A stretch of DNA of 64,000 nt from Advenella sp. FME57 (GCF_014897675.1 NZ_JABUXU010000003.1:186001-250000), one strand, 5' to 3'; counted from the stretch's first letter, positions 17,252 through 26,439 are shown. Numbers and translations are program-made. Notes: generated by a model from the sequence alone, not told the origin.

Positions 17252-18193
17252 ATGATTCGCGTTGTACTCGCATCGGAAAGCGCTGCCGCCGCGCAGAAAT
17301 GGCTGAAGGTGATCCAACAGCATTTTCCCGATCTGGATGCCCATATCTTTGACCCACAGGCGCCATCACCGATGCCGGATGTGCGCGCTGCGATCGTCTG
17401 GAAACCGCCGGCAGCGCTGTTCGCACGTTATCGCGTCCTGGATCTGGTATTCAATATGGGCGCAGGTGTAGACGCTATTTTGCGTCAGCCTGAGATTGCC
17501 GACACCACCCGCATTATCCGCCTGGAAGACGCGGGGCTGGCCAATCCCATGACCGAATACGTCATCCATTATCTGTCGGGCATCACCCGTAATTTCGGCG
17601 TTTATGAGCAGCATAGGGAAAATCGTGTGTGGCAGGGAGCCGAACAGGTACCGGTGCAAAATTGTACGATCGGTGTTATGGGGCTGGGCGTGATCGGTGC
17701 GCGAATTGCGCAGGCGCTAAGTGCGCTCGATTACCCGGTCCAGGGCTGGTCGCGCAGCCCGAAGGCATTGCCGGAAATCAGGAGTTATCATGGTGAAGAC
17801 CAGTTTGAGGCCTTTCTGGCGTCAAGCCAGTTTCTGATCAACGTACTGCCACTGACTGACCAGACGCGCAATATCCTCAATCGTGACAGTCTGGGGCATC
17901 TGCCAAAGGGCGCCGTACTGATGAACATTGGCCGGGGCGAACATCTGGTAGAGGCCGATCTGATCTCTTTGCTGGACTCGGGGCATCTGTCGCGAGCCGT
18001 TCTTGACGTGGCGCGCGAAGAGCCGCTGCCAGGCGATCATCCTTTCTGGGCCCACCCGGCCATCACCCTCACACCGCATATTTCCGGTCCCACCAATCAT
18101 TACCTGGCAATCAGGCAGATTCGCGACAAGCTGCAGGATGCCCTGCAGGGCAAACCCATCAGTGGCGAAGTCATCCGGGAAACGGGATACTGA
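17252..18193 (+). CDS. D-isomer-specific 2-hydroxyacid dehydrogenase, GhrA-like
   Basis: 313 residues, the length of glyoxylate/hydroxypyruvate reductase A. The NAD(P)-binding motif is GVMGLGVIGARIAQ; catalytic Arg, Glu and His are visible in NIGRGEHLVE, ALDVAREEPLP-type sequence and LTPHISGPT. It would reduce a 2-oxo acid such as glyoxylate or hydroxypyruvate, or one produced by the upstream oxidase. Last gene of the apparent XRE operon, 46 bases after the oxidase. Confidence 0.87.
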   Translation: MIRVVLASESAAAAQKWLKVIQQHFPDLDAHIFDPQAPSPMPDVRAAIVWKPPAALFARYRVLDLVFNMGAGVDAILRQPEIADTTRIIRLEDAGLANPMTEYVIHYLSGITRNFGVYEQHRENRVWQGAEQVPVQNCTIGVMGLGVIGARIAQALSALDYPVQGWSRSPKALPEIRSYHGEDQFEAFLASSQFLINVLPLTDQTRNILNRDSLGHLPKGAVLMNIGRGEHLVEADLISLLDSGHLSRAVLDVAREEPLPGDHPFWAHPAITLTPHISGPTNHYLAIRQIRDKLQDALQGKPISGEVIRETGY

Positions 18194-18401
18194 TCATTCT
18201 CAGGCAATAGATTTACTCAGCTGGGTGACGGGCCTGTGCGCTGCTGGGTTGCGCACTGTCGGTCCGATGGCCTGGCAGCGTTCAGCCGCCATTCAGTCTC
18301 TGCGGGCCCGCTATGCAAACGCGGTGTGGCTGCGTCATTGGCGTTACAATCGGACAGATCAACGATACGCACACGACTAGCTGACGAATGGGGAGCCATC
18401 A

Positions 18402-18827
18402 ATGTCGACCGCTCAAGCACCTACACCGCAACATCCGACTGCTTCACCCGCGCCGCGCGCCGTCATATCGCATCTGAAAAACGCGACGTTCGACCGCGGC
18501 TTGCGGGAGTTCTTTGAGTACCGCGATCTGGGTGTAGCCCAGGCAACGGCCGGCGCGTATTCTGTGCACGTGATTCGCGCGTTGGACGGCCATGAAGCGT
18601 CGGGCATGCCGCATTTGCATCAACTGGATTTTCAATTTGTATACGTGCTGCAAGGCTGGGTTCAGTTCGAGTACGAACAGACAGGTGTGGTCCGTCTGGA
18701 GCGGGGCGATTCGGTTTATCAGCCCCCGGGCATTCGTCATCGCGAAATTAGCCATAGCGCTGATCTGGAAATGCTGGAAGTGGTCGCGCCGGCAACGTTT
18801 CATACTGCCACGCTGGAGCAGGTCTGA
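18402..18827 (+). CDS. small single-domain cupin protein
   Basis: 141 residues with a double-stranded beta-helix cupin. The first motif is replaced by GMPHLHQLDFQFVYVLQGW and the second is GDSVYQPPGIRHREI, giving His ligands for a metal. Too short for gentisate dioxygenase. Three bases separate it from dtd, so they are probably cotranscribed. Function unknown; sensing or small-molecule binding is possible. Confidence 0.72.
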   Translation: MSTAQAPTPQHPTASPAPRAVISHLKNATFDRGLREFFEYRDLGVAQATAGAYSVHVIRALDGHEASGMPHLHQLDFQFVYVLQGWVQFEYEQTGVVRLERGDSVYQPPGIRHREISHSADLEMLEVVAPATFHTATLEQV

Positions 18828-18830
18828 ATT

Positions 18831-19280
18831 ATGAAGGTACTGGTTCAGCGAGTGCGTCAGGCGCGCGTGTGCGTCGATGGCAACGAGGTTTGCGCGATCG
18901 GGGCGGGCATGTTGCTGCTGGTTGGCATCGCCCAGGATGATACAGAACAGGATGCGCAGTATCTTCTGCGAAAAACGCTGGCGTTGCGTATCTTCAATGA
19001 TGACAACGATGTGATGAATCGCTCGGTGCTGGATGTGGGTGCACAGATCCTGGCTGTCAGCCAATTTACGCTGATGGCCGATACGCGCAAAGGCAATCGG
19101 CCGTCCTATACGGCAGCGGCTCGCCCCGAGTATGCCAAACCGTATTTTGAACGCTTCGTGCAGCTGCTTTCAGCAGGCCTGGGACAAGCGGTGCCTGTCG
19201 GCGTTTTCGGTGCCGATATGCAGGTGTCCCTTATCAATGACGGCCCCGTCACGATTTTGCTGGACAGTCGTGACCGATAA
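18831..19280 (+). CDS. dtd: D-aminoacyl-tRNA deacylase
   Basis: 149 residues, the usual Dtd length. Hydrolyses D-aminoacyl-tRNA (and glycyl-tRNA-Ala) for translation quality control. The active-site motifs SQFTLMADTRKGNRPSY and NDGPVTILLDSR, with the cis Gly-Pro pair, are both present. ATG 18831 follows the cupin stop by three bases. Confidence 0.96.
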   Translation: MKVLVQRVRQARVCVDGNEVCAIGAGMLLLVGIAQDDTEQDAQYLLRKTLALRIFNDDNDVMNRSVLDVGAQILAVSQFTLMADTRKGNRPSYTAAARPEYAKPYFERFVQLLSAGLGQAVPVGVFGADMQVSLINDGPVTILLDSRDR

Positions 19281-19343
19281 ACATAAATGCAATGATGCTC
19301 GCCAGCGACCTACCCTTGCGCTGATCTGCAGCAGGGGGTGGTA

Positions 19344-20093
19344 ATGGACACGATTTATGTTTACGTGGTTCTGGGGGCGGTGGTTGCCGGATTTGTACAG
19401 GGCCTGTCGGGATTCGGCTTCGGCCTGGTTTCCATGGCGCTGTGGGCGTGGGTGCTGGACCCTCGTCTGGCTGCCGTGCTGGCGGTGTTTGGCGGGATGA
19501 CCGGGCAGATTGTGGGGGCATTGTCGCTGCGGCGCGGTTTTGATTGGCGCTTGCTAGTCCCCTATGTATTAGGTGGGGTAGCAGGCATCCCTCTGGGTGT
19601 CATGCTACTGCCCATGCTTGATGTGAACATGTTCAAGGCGGCGCTGGGATGCCTGCTGATCGTCTGGTGCCCGGTCATGATATTTGCCAGGCGGCTTCCC
19701 AAAATCACCTTTGGCGGCAACATTGCCAATACCGTTGTGGGCCTGGGCGGTGGCATCATGGGCGGATTGGGCGGTTTTTCCGGCGTATTGCCTACACTGT
19801 GGTGTACGCTGCGTTATTCCAATCGTGATACGCAGCGGGCCATTATCCAAAATTTCAATCTCTCCATGCTGTCTCTGACGATGCTGTCCTACATCCTGTC
19901 CGGCATGGTAACGCGCCCCATGGTGCCCATGTTTCTGCTGGTTGTGCCGGCGATTCTGATCCCGTCCTTTATCGGTACCCGGGTGTATGCGGGATTCAGT
20001 CCGGAGCGCTTCCGCCTGGTGGTGCTGATGCTGCTGACGGTCTCGGGCTTGGCGCTGCTTGCCTCTGCTGTCCCGCATCTTGTCGCTGCGTAA
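19344..20093 (+). CDS. TSUP-family (TauE/SafE) membrane transporter
   Basis: About 249 residues with seven to eight hydrophobic segments. The N-terminal GFVQGLSGFGFGLVSMALWAW and the second-half repeat GLGGGIMGGLGGFSGVLPTLW are the paired signature of TauE/SafE proteins, which export sulfite, sulfoacetate or other organic anions. ATG 19344 follows a purine-rich AGGGGG; a GTG at 19338 is less likely. It converges on lrgB. Confidence 0.88.
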   Translation: MDTIYVYVVLGAVVAGFVQGLSGFGFGLVSMALWAWVLDPRLAAVLAVFGGMTGQIVGALSLRRGFDWRLLVPYVLGGVAGIPLGVMLLPMLDVNMFKAALGCLLIVWCPVMIFARRLPKITFGGNIANTVVGLGGGIMGGLGGFSGVLPTLWCTLRYSNRDTQRAIIQNFNLSMLSLTMLSYILSGMVTRPMVPMFLLVVPAILIPSFIGTRVYAGFSPERFRLVVLMLLTVSGLALLASAVPHLVAA

Positions 20094-20227
20094 GGGTCGG
20101 CTGGGCGCTATCGATTACCTTCATGCGCCATCGATCACCTCTTCGACAGTACCGGACCGTATCTGCGCCGCGTGCGCAGTGCACGACATGATCGTGCGTG
20201 CTGCAGCCGTTTGCTGCTGGCCTGCGT

Positions 20228-20911
20228 TCAGAAGAACAGGAAGTACAGCACCGGTATCACAATGGCGGTAAAGATGCCATTCAGGCTCATTCCCAAACTA
20301 GCGTAGGAGCCGGCTTCCTGGCTGTGCTTGAACTCCGTGGCAGTACCGATCACATGGGAGGTAACGCCCATGGCGAAGCCACGCACATCATCATGCCGGA
20401 TGTTCATCCATTTGAAAATGAAGGGGCCAATGGTTGCCCCCAGAATACCAGTAAAAAATACAAACGCGGCGGTCAGTGCAATTGCGCCATCGAGCGAACG
20501 GGCCAGTTCCAGTGCAATGGGCATGGTGGCTGCTTTTACTGACAAGCCGATCAAAATGTTGCGGTCGGCTCCCATCAACCAGGCCAGACCGACCGAAGTG
20601 CACACGGCAACCAGCGAAGAGACCACGAGGGCCAGCACAATGGGGCGCAACTTTTTCTTGATGGTCCGGCTGTGCATGGCAATCGGCACCGCCAGTCCGA
20701 CGGTGGCTGGTCCCAGCAACAGTGAAAGATAATGGGCGCCCAGCAGATAGCTGCTGTATTCGATATTCAGGAACCGCAGGACCAGAATGATAAGCGTGGT
20801 GGCCACCAGCACGGGATTGAGCAACGGGAAGTAACCGCTGCGGGCGAACAGCCACGACGCCAGGCAATAGGCCATGATCGTCAGCAGCAAACCGGTCAGG
20901 ACAGCAAGCAC
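20228..20911 (-). CDS. lrgB: LrgB/CidB-family membrane protein
   Basis: 227 residues, almost entirely hydrophobic helices. The central LLLGPATVGLAVPIA and the C-terminal GVTSHVIGTATEF are conserved LrgB motifs. With LrgA it modulates murein hydrolase activity or moves small organic acids such as glycolate or pyruvate. Starts 155 bases after lrgA on the same strand. A short hairpin (20181-20197, GCACGA-N5-TCGTGC) lies beyond its stop. Confidence 0.9.
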   Translation of the reverse strand: MLAVLTGLLLTIMAYCLASWLFARSGYFPLLNPVLVATTLIILVLRFLNIEYSSYLLGAHYLSLLLGPATVGLAVPIAMHSRTIKKKLRPIVLALVVSSLVAVCTSVGLAWLMGADRNILIGLSVKAATMPIALELARSLDGAIALTAAFVFFTGILGATIGPFIFKWMNIRHDDVRGFAMGVTSHVIGTATEFKHSQEAGSYASLGMSLNGIFTAIVIPVLYFLFF

Positions 20912-21066
20912 GGTAACTCCAATAATAAAAATGTCATCTGTTCATCAATAGCGCATGGTTGGGCCTGGCCAGTCGTTGCGCACAAACGTGAGGGATCGCG
21001 GCGGCAAGCCAGGAGCTACCGGTTTGCCGGTGCAGCGCGGCCGGCCCGGGCATGTGTCGGCGGGCT

Positions 21067-21414
21067 TTAACGCTGCTTGTCTGCATAGCGAAACACAAGA
21101 ATACCCGCCAGTAGCGACAGGACCGTACTGACAATGACAGCTGTAATAACAGCGGGCCAGTATCCATCCAGCAGCCTGTAGCTGACCATGATGCCTACCG
21201 TAGCCGGTAAAAACAGGAGCGCCAGATGCGAGAGCAGGGCCGGTATATGTCTGGCCATCAGCGTAAACAGGGGTGGTCGAAGTTTAAACGCCAACAGCAG
21301 CAGGAGCAGGCCCACAATAGGGCCGGGCAGAGGCAGGGGCAGCACACGGCTGACGCCTTCACCGGCAACATAGCAGACTGCAATCACAAGTAGAGATAAG
21401 AGCATAAGCGTCAA
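21067..21414 (-). CDS. lrgA: LrgA/CidA-family holin-like protein
   Basis: 115 residues with four transmembrane segments. LPLPLPGPIVGLLLLLLAF-type sequence and HLALLFLPATVGIM are diagnostic for the CidA/LrgA family. First gene of the lrgAB unit; its promoter shows a perfect TATAAT with a palindrome in the spacer. Confidence 0.9.
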   Translation of the reverse strand: MTLMLLSLLVIAVCYVAGEGVSRVLPLPLPGPIVGLLLLLLAFKLRPPLFTLMARHIPALLSHLALLFLPATVGIMVSYRLLDGYWPAVITAVIVSTVLSLLAGILVFRYADKQR

Positions 21415-21443
21415 TCGTCACAGACAAGGATAAGGGTGTGCCC

Positions 21444-21465
21444 ATTATACTTTCTTCTTAAGAAG
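21444..21465 (-). promoter_or_regulatory. lrgA promoter with 12-base palindrome
   Basis: On the minus strand TATAAT (plus 21444-21449) lies 30 bases before the lrgA start. The perfect palindrome CTTCTTAAGAAG (21454-21465) fills the spacer where a -35 element would adjoin; the -35 itself (ATATTA) is poor, so an activator or repressor bound at the palindrome is likely. Confidence 0.5.
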
Positions 21466-21672
21466 GTAATATTGGGTATGCAATCAGTATATTTTTTACT
21501 TAAAGTTAATGATCAAAAGGCGCATCATCGTCGATAAAAGAACTCATCAGTGCCTGCCTGCGGCCGTTCCCGAATCAGGATTGCGCATCGGTGTGAGATC
21601 GGCCCGGGGTATATGGTATTCTTTGAATATTCAGTGACAGAGTCGTTCAATAATAGGATCGGGAGTCAATCC

Positions 21673-23118
21673 ATGAAGCTTAGAAATGCCAGTCTGCTTA
21701 AAGGCAAATGTTATATCAACGGTAAATGGATCGGTGGCAAGGAGGTCATCGAAGTGACCAATCCGGCAACCGGCAAGCGCGTTGGCACTGTACCCAAGCT
21801 CGGTAAAAAGGAAACGGCAGATGCCATCAAGGGCGCCAATAAGGCCTGGCCGGCATGGAAGGGGCTGACTGCCAAAGCGCGTGCGGCCATTCTGCGCAAG
21901 TGGTTCACGCTTATCAATGACAATGCGGATGACTTGGCTTACATCATGACATCCGAGCAGGGCAAACCCCTGGCCGAAGCCAAAGGCGAAGTCACTTACG
22001 CCGCCTCGTTCGTCGAATGGTTTGCCGAAGAAGCCAAGCGCGTCTATGGCGATACGATTCCTGCACCGCAAACTTCCCAGCGCATTGTGGTGACCAAGGA
22101 GCCCATCGGCGTATGTGCTGCCATCACACCCTGGAATTTCCCGGCGGCGATGATTACCCGCAAGGTAGCGCCTGCGCTGGCCGCTGGCTGCACTGTCGTG
22201 ATCAAGCCGGCATCGCAAACCCCGCTTACTGCATTGGCGCTGATTGAACTGGCTGAACAGGCGGGCATACCACCTGGCGTCATGTCTCTCATTACGGGTA
22301 ATTCATCTGAAATCGGCAAGGAACTGTGCAGCAACCCGCTGGTGCGCAAGGTCAGTTTCACAGGGTCGACCGAAGTGGGGCGCCTCCTGATGGAGCAGTC
22401 GGCCAGCACCATCAAGAAAGTTTCCATGGAGCTGGGCGGCAACGCGCCATTCATTGTGTTTGACGACGCCGATATTGATGCGGCCGTCGAAGGCGCTATG
22501 ATTTCCAAGTACCGGAATGCCGGCCAGACTTGCGTATGCGCCAATCGTATCTATGTGCAGAAAGGCGTGTACAAGGAATTTGTCAAAAAGCTGGTTGCGG
22601 CAGTTGAAAAACTGGTTGTGGGCGACGGTACCGGCAAGAACGTACAGATCGGTCCGCTGATTGACGAGAAGGCAGTGGAAAAAGTGGAAAGCCATATCAG
22701 CGATGCCCTGGGACACAAGGCCAAGGTCCTGACCGGCGGTAAACGCAGCAAGCTGGGCGGGCTGTTTTTTGAGCCTACGGTCATCGGCGATGCAACGCAG
22801 GATATGGCGTTTGCCCGTGAAGAAACATTCGGCCCGCTGGCGCCGGTCTTCAAATTTGAAACGGACGAAGATGTCATCAGGATGGCTAACGATACCGAGT
22901 TCGGGCTGGCCGCCTATTTTTATGCGCGCGATCTGGGGCGCGTCTGGCGGGTCGCCGAGCAACTGGAATACGGCATTGTAGGTATCAATACCGGTCTTAT
23001 TTCTACCGAAGTGGCCCCGTTTGGCGGTGTAAAGCAATCCGGCCTGGGTCGCGAAGGCTCTCACTACGGTATCGACGATTATCTGGTCATCAAGTACATG
23101 CTGATGGGCGGCATCTGA
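21673..23118 (+). CDS. gabD: NAD(P)-dependent succinate-semialdehyde dehydrogenase
   Basis: 481 residues, the length of GabD. Aldehyde dehydrogenase motifs: ITPWNFPAAMI, FTGSTEVGR, the general base in ELGGNAPFI (E253) and the nucleophile in GQTCVCANR (C287); the GQTCVCANR block is typical of SSADH. Oxidises succinate semialdehyde to succinate in 4-aminobutyrate or aromatic catabolism. ATG 21673 has GGGAG nine bases upstream; the open frame further upstream is not supported. Followed by an HpaI-type aldolase that could produce its substrate. Confidence 0.9.
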   Translation: MKLRNASLLKGKCYINGKWIGGKEVIEVTNPATGKRVGTVPKLGKKETADAIKGANKAWPAWKGLTAKARAAILRKWFTLINDNADDLAYIMTSEQGKPLAEAKGEVTYAASFVEWFAEEAKRVYGDTIPAPQTSQRIVVTKEPIGVCAAITPWNFPAAMITRKVAPALAAGCTVVIKPASQTPLTALALIELAEQAGIPPGVMSLITGNSSEIGKELCSNPLVRKVSFTGSTEVGRLLMEQSASTIKKVSMELGGNAPFIVFDDADIDAAVEGAMISKYRNAGQTCVCANRIYVQKGVYKEFVKKLVAAVEKLVVGDGTGKNVQIGPLIDEKAVEKVESHISDALGHKAKVLTGGKRSKLGGLFFEPTVIGDATQDMAFAREETFGPLAPVFKFETDEDVIRMANDTEFGLAAYFYARDLGRVWRVAEQLEYGIVGINTGLISTEVAPFGGVKQSGLGREGSHYGIDDYLVIKYMLMGGI

Positions 23119-23207
23119 TAAATCCCTGGGGCCCGGTCCGCCAGCGGCAACTGGGCATTTAACATTTAATAGTCAATATTCGATTCACCGAGCAAATACG
23201 TCTTAAC

Positions 23208-23969
23208 ATGAAACAGCAGATACCCAATACCTTTCGCCAGAAATTGCTGGCCCGTGAAACACTCATCGGTACGTGGCTGAGCACCACCAGTCCCATGCTC
23301 GCCGAAGTAGCGGGTGTTTGCGGCTACGACTGGCTGCTGTTGGATGGCGAGCATGCGCCCAACGACATTCCGGTGCTGACCGCCCAGCTGCAAGCCATCA
23401 ATGCCAGCAACAGTGCCGGTATCGGTCGTCCGCCGGTCAATGACCAGACCTTGATCAAACAGTATCTGGATATTGGTTTTTACAATTTGCTGATTCCGTT
23501 CATTGAGTCTGGCGAGCAGGCCGAATATGCGGTGGCGGCAACACGCTATCCACCGGCTGGCGTGCGTGGCGTTGCCGGCATGACCCGGGCCAGCGCCTAT
23601 GGCACCGAGGCGGATTACTTCAAACAGGTCAATGACCATATCGGCGTGATCCTGCAAATAGAAAGCCGCGCAGGCGTGGAGGCGGTAGAAGACATTGTTG
23701 CCGTAGACGGCGTGGATGCCATTTTCATTGGTCCTTCCGATCTGTCAGCGGCCTATGGGTACCTTGGACAGCCCCAGCATCCAGAGGTGCAGCAGGCCAT
23801 TGCCCATGTCCATAAAGTGGCGGCCGCCGCCGGCAAAGCCAGTGGTATTCTTGCGGTCGTGCCCGACGAGGCTGCCGTTTATATCAAGCAGGGCTTTAGT
23901 TTCGTGGGTGTCGGCGTTGATCTTTCCGTATACAAAAATGCCTTGATGAGCTTGCGCAGCCGGTTTTAA
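23208..23969 (+). CDS. HpcH/HpaI-family class II aldolase
   Basis: 253 residues. The motifs LLLDGEHAPND, GRPPVND and QIESRAGVEAVEDI, then IFIGPSDLSAAYGYLG, match 4-hydroxy-2-oxoheptanedioate and 2-dehydro-3-deoxyglucarate aldolases. HpaI yields pyruvate and succinate semialdehyde, and the gene directly before encodes a succinate-semialdehyde dehydrogenase, so HpaI-like activity is favoured over GarL. No other homoprotocatechuate genes are nearby. Confidence 0.87.
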   Translation: MKQQIPNTFRQKLLARETLIGTWLSTTSPMLAEVAGVCGYDWLLLDGEHAPNDIPVLTAQLQAINASNSAGIGRPPVNDQTLIKQYLDIGFYNLLIPFIESGEQAEYAVAATRYPPAGVRGVAGMTRASAYGTEADYFKQVNDHIGVILQIESRAGVEAVEDIVAVDGVDAIFIGPSDLSAAYGYLGQPQHPEVQQAIAHVHKVAAAAGKASGILAVVPDEAAVYIKQGFSFVGVGVDLSVYKNALMSLRSRF

Positions 23970-24024
23970 TATTGGTGTAGCGTCGGTGTCGTAGCGGCGT
24001 TTTATAGTAAGTTTATAAACGAGG

Positions 24025-25224
24025 ATGCTGACAAGTTTGAAACTCAGGACAATTTTTGCTAGCTTTATTTCCTTTCTGATTTTTCCTGCTGGCTCAATGT
24101 CCGCCCAAACCATCACATATGCAATGGGCGACGATGCGCCGCGCAGTGCGCACGCTGTTAGCTCCGATAGTGCTCCACAGGTCATGGCCGAGGTGCCGCC
24201 CGCCTGGCCATTCGATCCGGAAAAAAACAAAATTATTCTGCTACCGGTGGATGAGCCGATCGCTACACCTGCACCAGGAGAGGCGGTGCCGCTTGAACAA
24301 CTGGTCACTGCCGACGCTTTGCGTGGCGTGGACAACTGGGAAAATTATCAGTACGAATCGGGTATTGGCCCGTTCATGACGGACCAGGATGCCGCCGCGT
24401 TGCGCAGGCCGTCCTCCAGAATCACGCTCAAGCCTGTGCAAAATTTTTCCACCGACACGCGTACCTGGAATCTGACGACCGAGGACAGAAACCGAATCTC
24501 TCTGGGGTCCAATCAGGTCGTGAGCTCGATCGGCCAAAGTGCTTTTCGAATCGGCGGCATGCAGTTGAGCCGGCAGCCGGATGGCACGCAGGACAACTGG
24601 TTTATCAATAGTCACCAGCTGGCCTATTCCACGGCGGCGGGGGCCATGGATTACTCAGCTGCTTCGGGTGAGGATGCCAGCTTTCATTTCGGCAGTGGCG
24701 CTGCCAATACCGCGGTGCGCTACGGAGTGAGCGACTCGGCTTCGGTAGACACGCAAGTGCAATTGGCCCGCTCGCTCAAGAACGTGGGCCTTGGCGCCAG
24801 CTACGCCCTGGATGACATGGGCGATTTGCGACTAACCGTGAACGCGGGCAAGTATGAGGACAATTCAAACTGGCGCTCGATGTTTGCCTATCGGGCCAAG
24901 GTGTTCGATCTGGCCACCTTGCAGTTCTCCAACGAGCTGACCAGCGCCCACTATATGGATTTGTCCAGGCTGTCGCAGGATCCGTTGTCGGATCGCGCCA
25001 TTCGCAACCAGCTGAAGCTGACCTATCCGTTGGATACGCAGTCGCAGGTGTCAGGCACGTTTGAAAATAGCCGGGTGTTTAACGGTGCTTCCGAACAGCG
25101 CTTTGGTGTGGAACAAAGCTACAAGCTGGAGTCGGTTCTGCTCAAGCTGAAGGCGCAACGCGCCGTGCGCAGCGACAACGGCTCATTGCAGTTCAATGTG
25201 GATATTCCTATCGGCGGCCCTTAA
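24025..25224 (+). CDS. exported beta-rich protein of unknown function
   Basis: 399 residues, not recognised. A hydrophobic N-terminus (FASFISFLIFPAGSMSAQ) acts as signal peptide. Residues 40-130 are proline- and acid-rich. From about 150 the sequence alternates short polar and hydrophobic stretches with many Ser, Asn and Asp (FHFGSGAANTAVRYGVSD, LGASYALDDMGDLRLTVNAGKYEDN) as in outer-membrane beta-barrels or usher-like strands. It ends with FNVDIPIGGP rather than the aromatic terminal residue usual for barrels. The ATG at 24025 has no well-spaced ribosome site; TTG 24037 is an alternative. Stands alone between the aldolase and the convergent glycosyltransferase. Confidence 0.65.
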   Translation: MLTSLKLRTIFASFISFLIFPAGSMSAQTITYAMGDDAPRSAHAVSSDSAPQVMAEVPPAWPFDPEKNKIILLPVDEPIATPAPGEAVPLEQLVTADALRGVDNWENYQYESGIGPFMTDQDAAALRRPSSRITLKPVQNFSTDTRTWNLTTEDRNRISLGSNQVVSSIGQSAFRIGGMQLSRQPDGTQDNWFINSHQLAYSTAAGAMDYSAASGEDASFHFGSGAANTAVRYGVSDSASVDTQVQLARSLKNVGLGASYALDDMGDLRLTVNAGKYEDNSNWRSMFAYRAKVFDLATLQFSNELTSAHYMDLSRLSQDPLSDRAIRNQLKLTYPLDTQSQVSGTFENSRVFNGASEQRFGVEQSYKLESVLLKLKAQRAVRSDNGSLQFNVDIPIGGP

Positions 25225-25272
25225 TCCGTGGCCCATAATGTGGCTGAAAAAAGAGAGGGGCCTAGTCGGGGT

Positions 25273-26439
25273 TCAGTTGATGTTGCTGGCAGAGGGCAGG
25301 GGCGCCTGTTCTGCGATCTCGGTTTGTGCCAGGATGCGCGCGAGAATGTGGGGTACTTCGAATACGGCCTGATTATCCTGCGCTTTAACTCGTTCCCGAT
25401 AGCTATCGAGATTTTCCAGTAAGTGGTGCACCGCGGCGTTGGTTTTCGCGAAGCTAGGCAGCACAATGCCCAATCCGTTCTTGGTGACCCATTCGCCGTT
25501 ATAGCGCTCCTGGATCATGGTCCATTTGTTGCAGACAATAATGACCGGCATATCCTTGCGGATGGCTTCGCTGATGCTGCCGGGGCCGGGCTTGCCGATA
25601 AAGAAATCGGCCATTTCCATGAAGACGGGCATTTGCGTCGTGAACCCTTCCACCAGCTTGTGTGCGTGCGTCTGCATTTTGCTGATTTTTTTGGCCAACG
25701 CTGCGTTGTGACCGCAAATGTATATCATTTGCACATCCGAGAGCTGCTTGGCGATCTTGATCATGATTTTTGAACCGTGACCGCCGAACATGGCCAGGCC
25801 CACCGGTTTGTCCGGATCAAAGCCGGCTGCGATCAACTGTTCGCGGCGATCCATCTCGGGTTTCTTGTAGAAATCAGGATGCAGCAGCATACCCGAGCTT
25901 GCATGGATATGGGAGTTGGGATGACCTGCGGCACGCGCCTGTTCCACCGCCTTGTCGGTACCACAGATGAAATGCTGTTGCTGGTTATTTTCAATCCAGA
26001 AATGGGGCGCATTGTCGGCCAGATCGGTCAGAATGGTGACATAAGGCACGCCTGGCAGCGACGAAACCAGGCTTTCGTACATGGCCCGGTTGAAATTGGG
26101 AACCAGCGAGACCACCATGTCTGGCTCGGTTTCAATCCAGTGTTCCTGCAGCCGTTTGAGCATCACCTGGTGGGTCAGCCGGATAAATGCCTGCAGGATG
26201 CGCAGTTCCGGCGTCATCGCCATGGTCCAGCCTTTGGCCAGCTGCCGATTATAAAACTCTTCGGGAGCAACGCCAGTAACCCGTTTATATACCTGTCGTG
26301 AATCGAGTACCTCAAACAGGTTGACGAGCCTGACGTTCCAGTGAGGATGGCTGTTTTTGAGTACCGCCTCAAGGGCCCGGGCCGACGCCCGATGACCACC
26401 GCCCGCATTGAAGTAGATCAAGTCAATATTTTTATTCAT
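25273..26439 (-). CDS. GT28-type glycosyltransferase (MGDG synthase / MurG-like)
   Basis: 388 residues. The N-terminal FNAGGGHRASARAL is the acceptor-loop motif of monogalactosyldiacylglycerol and diglucosyldiacylglycerol synthases; the C-terminal GKPGPGSISEAI is the nucleotide-sugar site of GT28. It likely adds a sugar to diacylglycerol at the inner membrane, making non-phosphorus membrane lipids. No membrane helices are seen. It is unlinked to cell-wall genes, so it is not MurG itself. Single gene on the minus strand. Confidence 0.83.
   Translation of the reverse strand: MNKNIDLIYFNAGGGHRASARALEAVLKNSHPHWNVRLVNLFEVLDSRQVYKRVTGVAPEEFYNRQLAKGWTMAMTPELRILQAFIRLTHQVMLKRLQEHWIETEPDMVVSLVPNFNRAMYESLVSSLPGVPYVTILTDLADNAPHFWIENNQQQHFICGTDKAVEQARAAGHPNSHIHASSGMLLHPDFYKKPEMDRREQLIAAGFDPDKPVGLAMFGGHGSKIMIKIAKQLSDVQMIYICGHNAALAKKISKMQTHAHKLVEGFTTQMPVFMEMADFFIGKPGPGSISEAIRKDMPVIIVCNKWTMIQERYNGEWVTKNGLGIVLPSFAKTNAAVHHLLENLDSYRERVKAQDNQAVFEVPHILARILAQTEIAEQAPLPSASNIN

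Noticed and set aside
18402-18827. cupin as gentisate dioxygenase for the aryl-CoA cluster
   Set aside because: Only 141 residues with one cupin domain and 7 kb away behind other operons; gentisate dioxygenases are bicupins of about 350 residues.
20181-20197. GCACGA-N5-TCGTGC hairpin between convergent TSUP and lrgB genes
   Set aside because: Short stem without U-tract on either strand; too weak to call a terminator.
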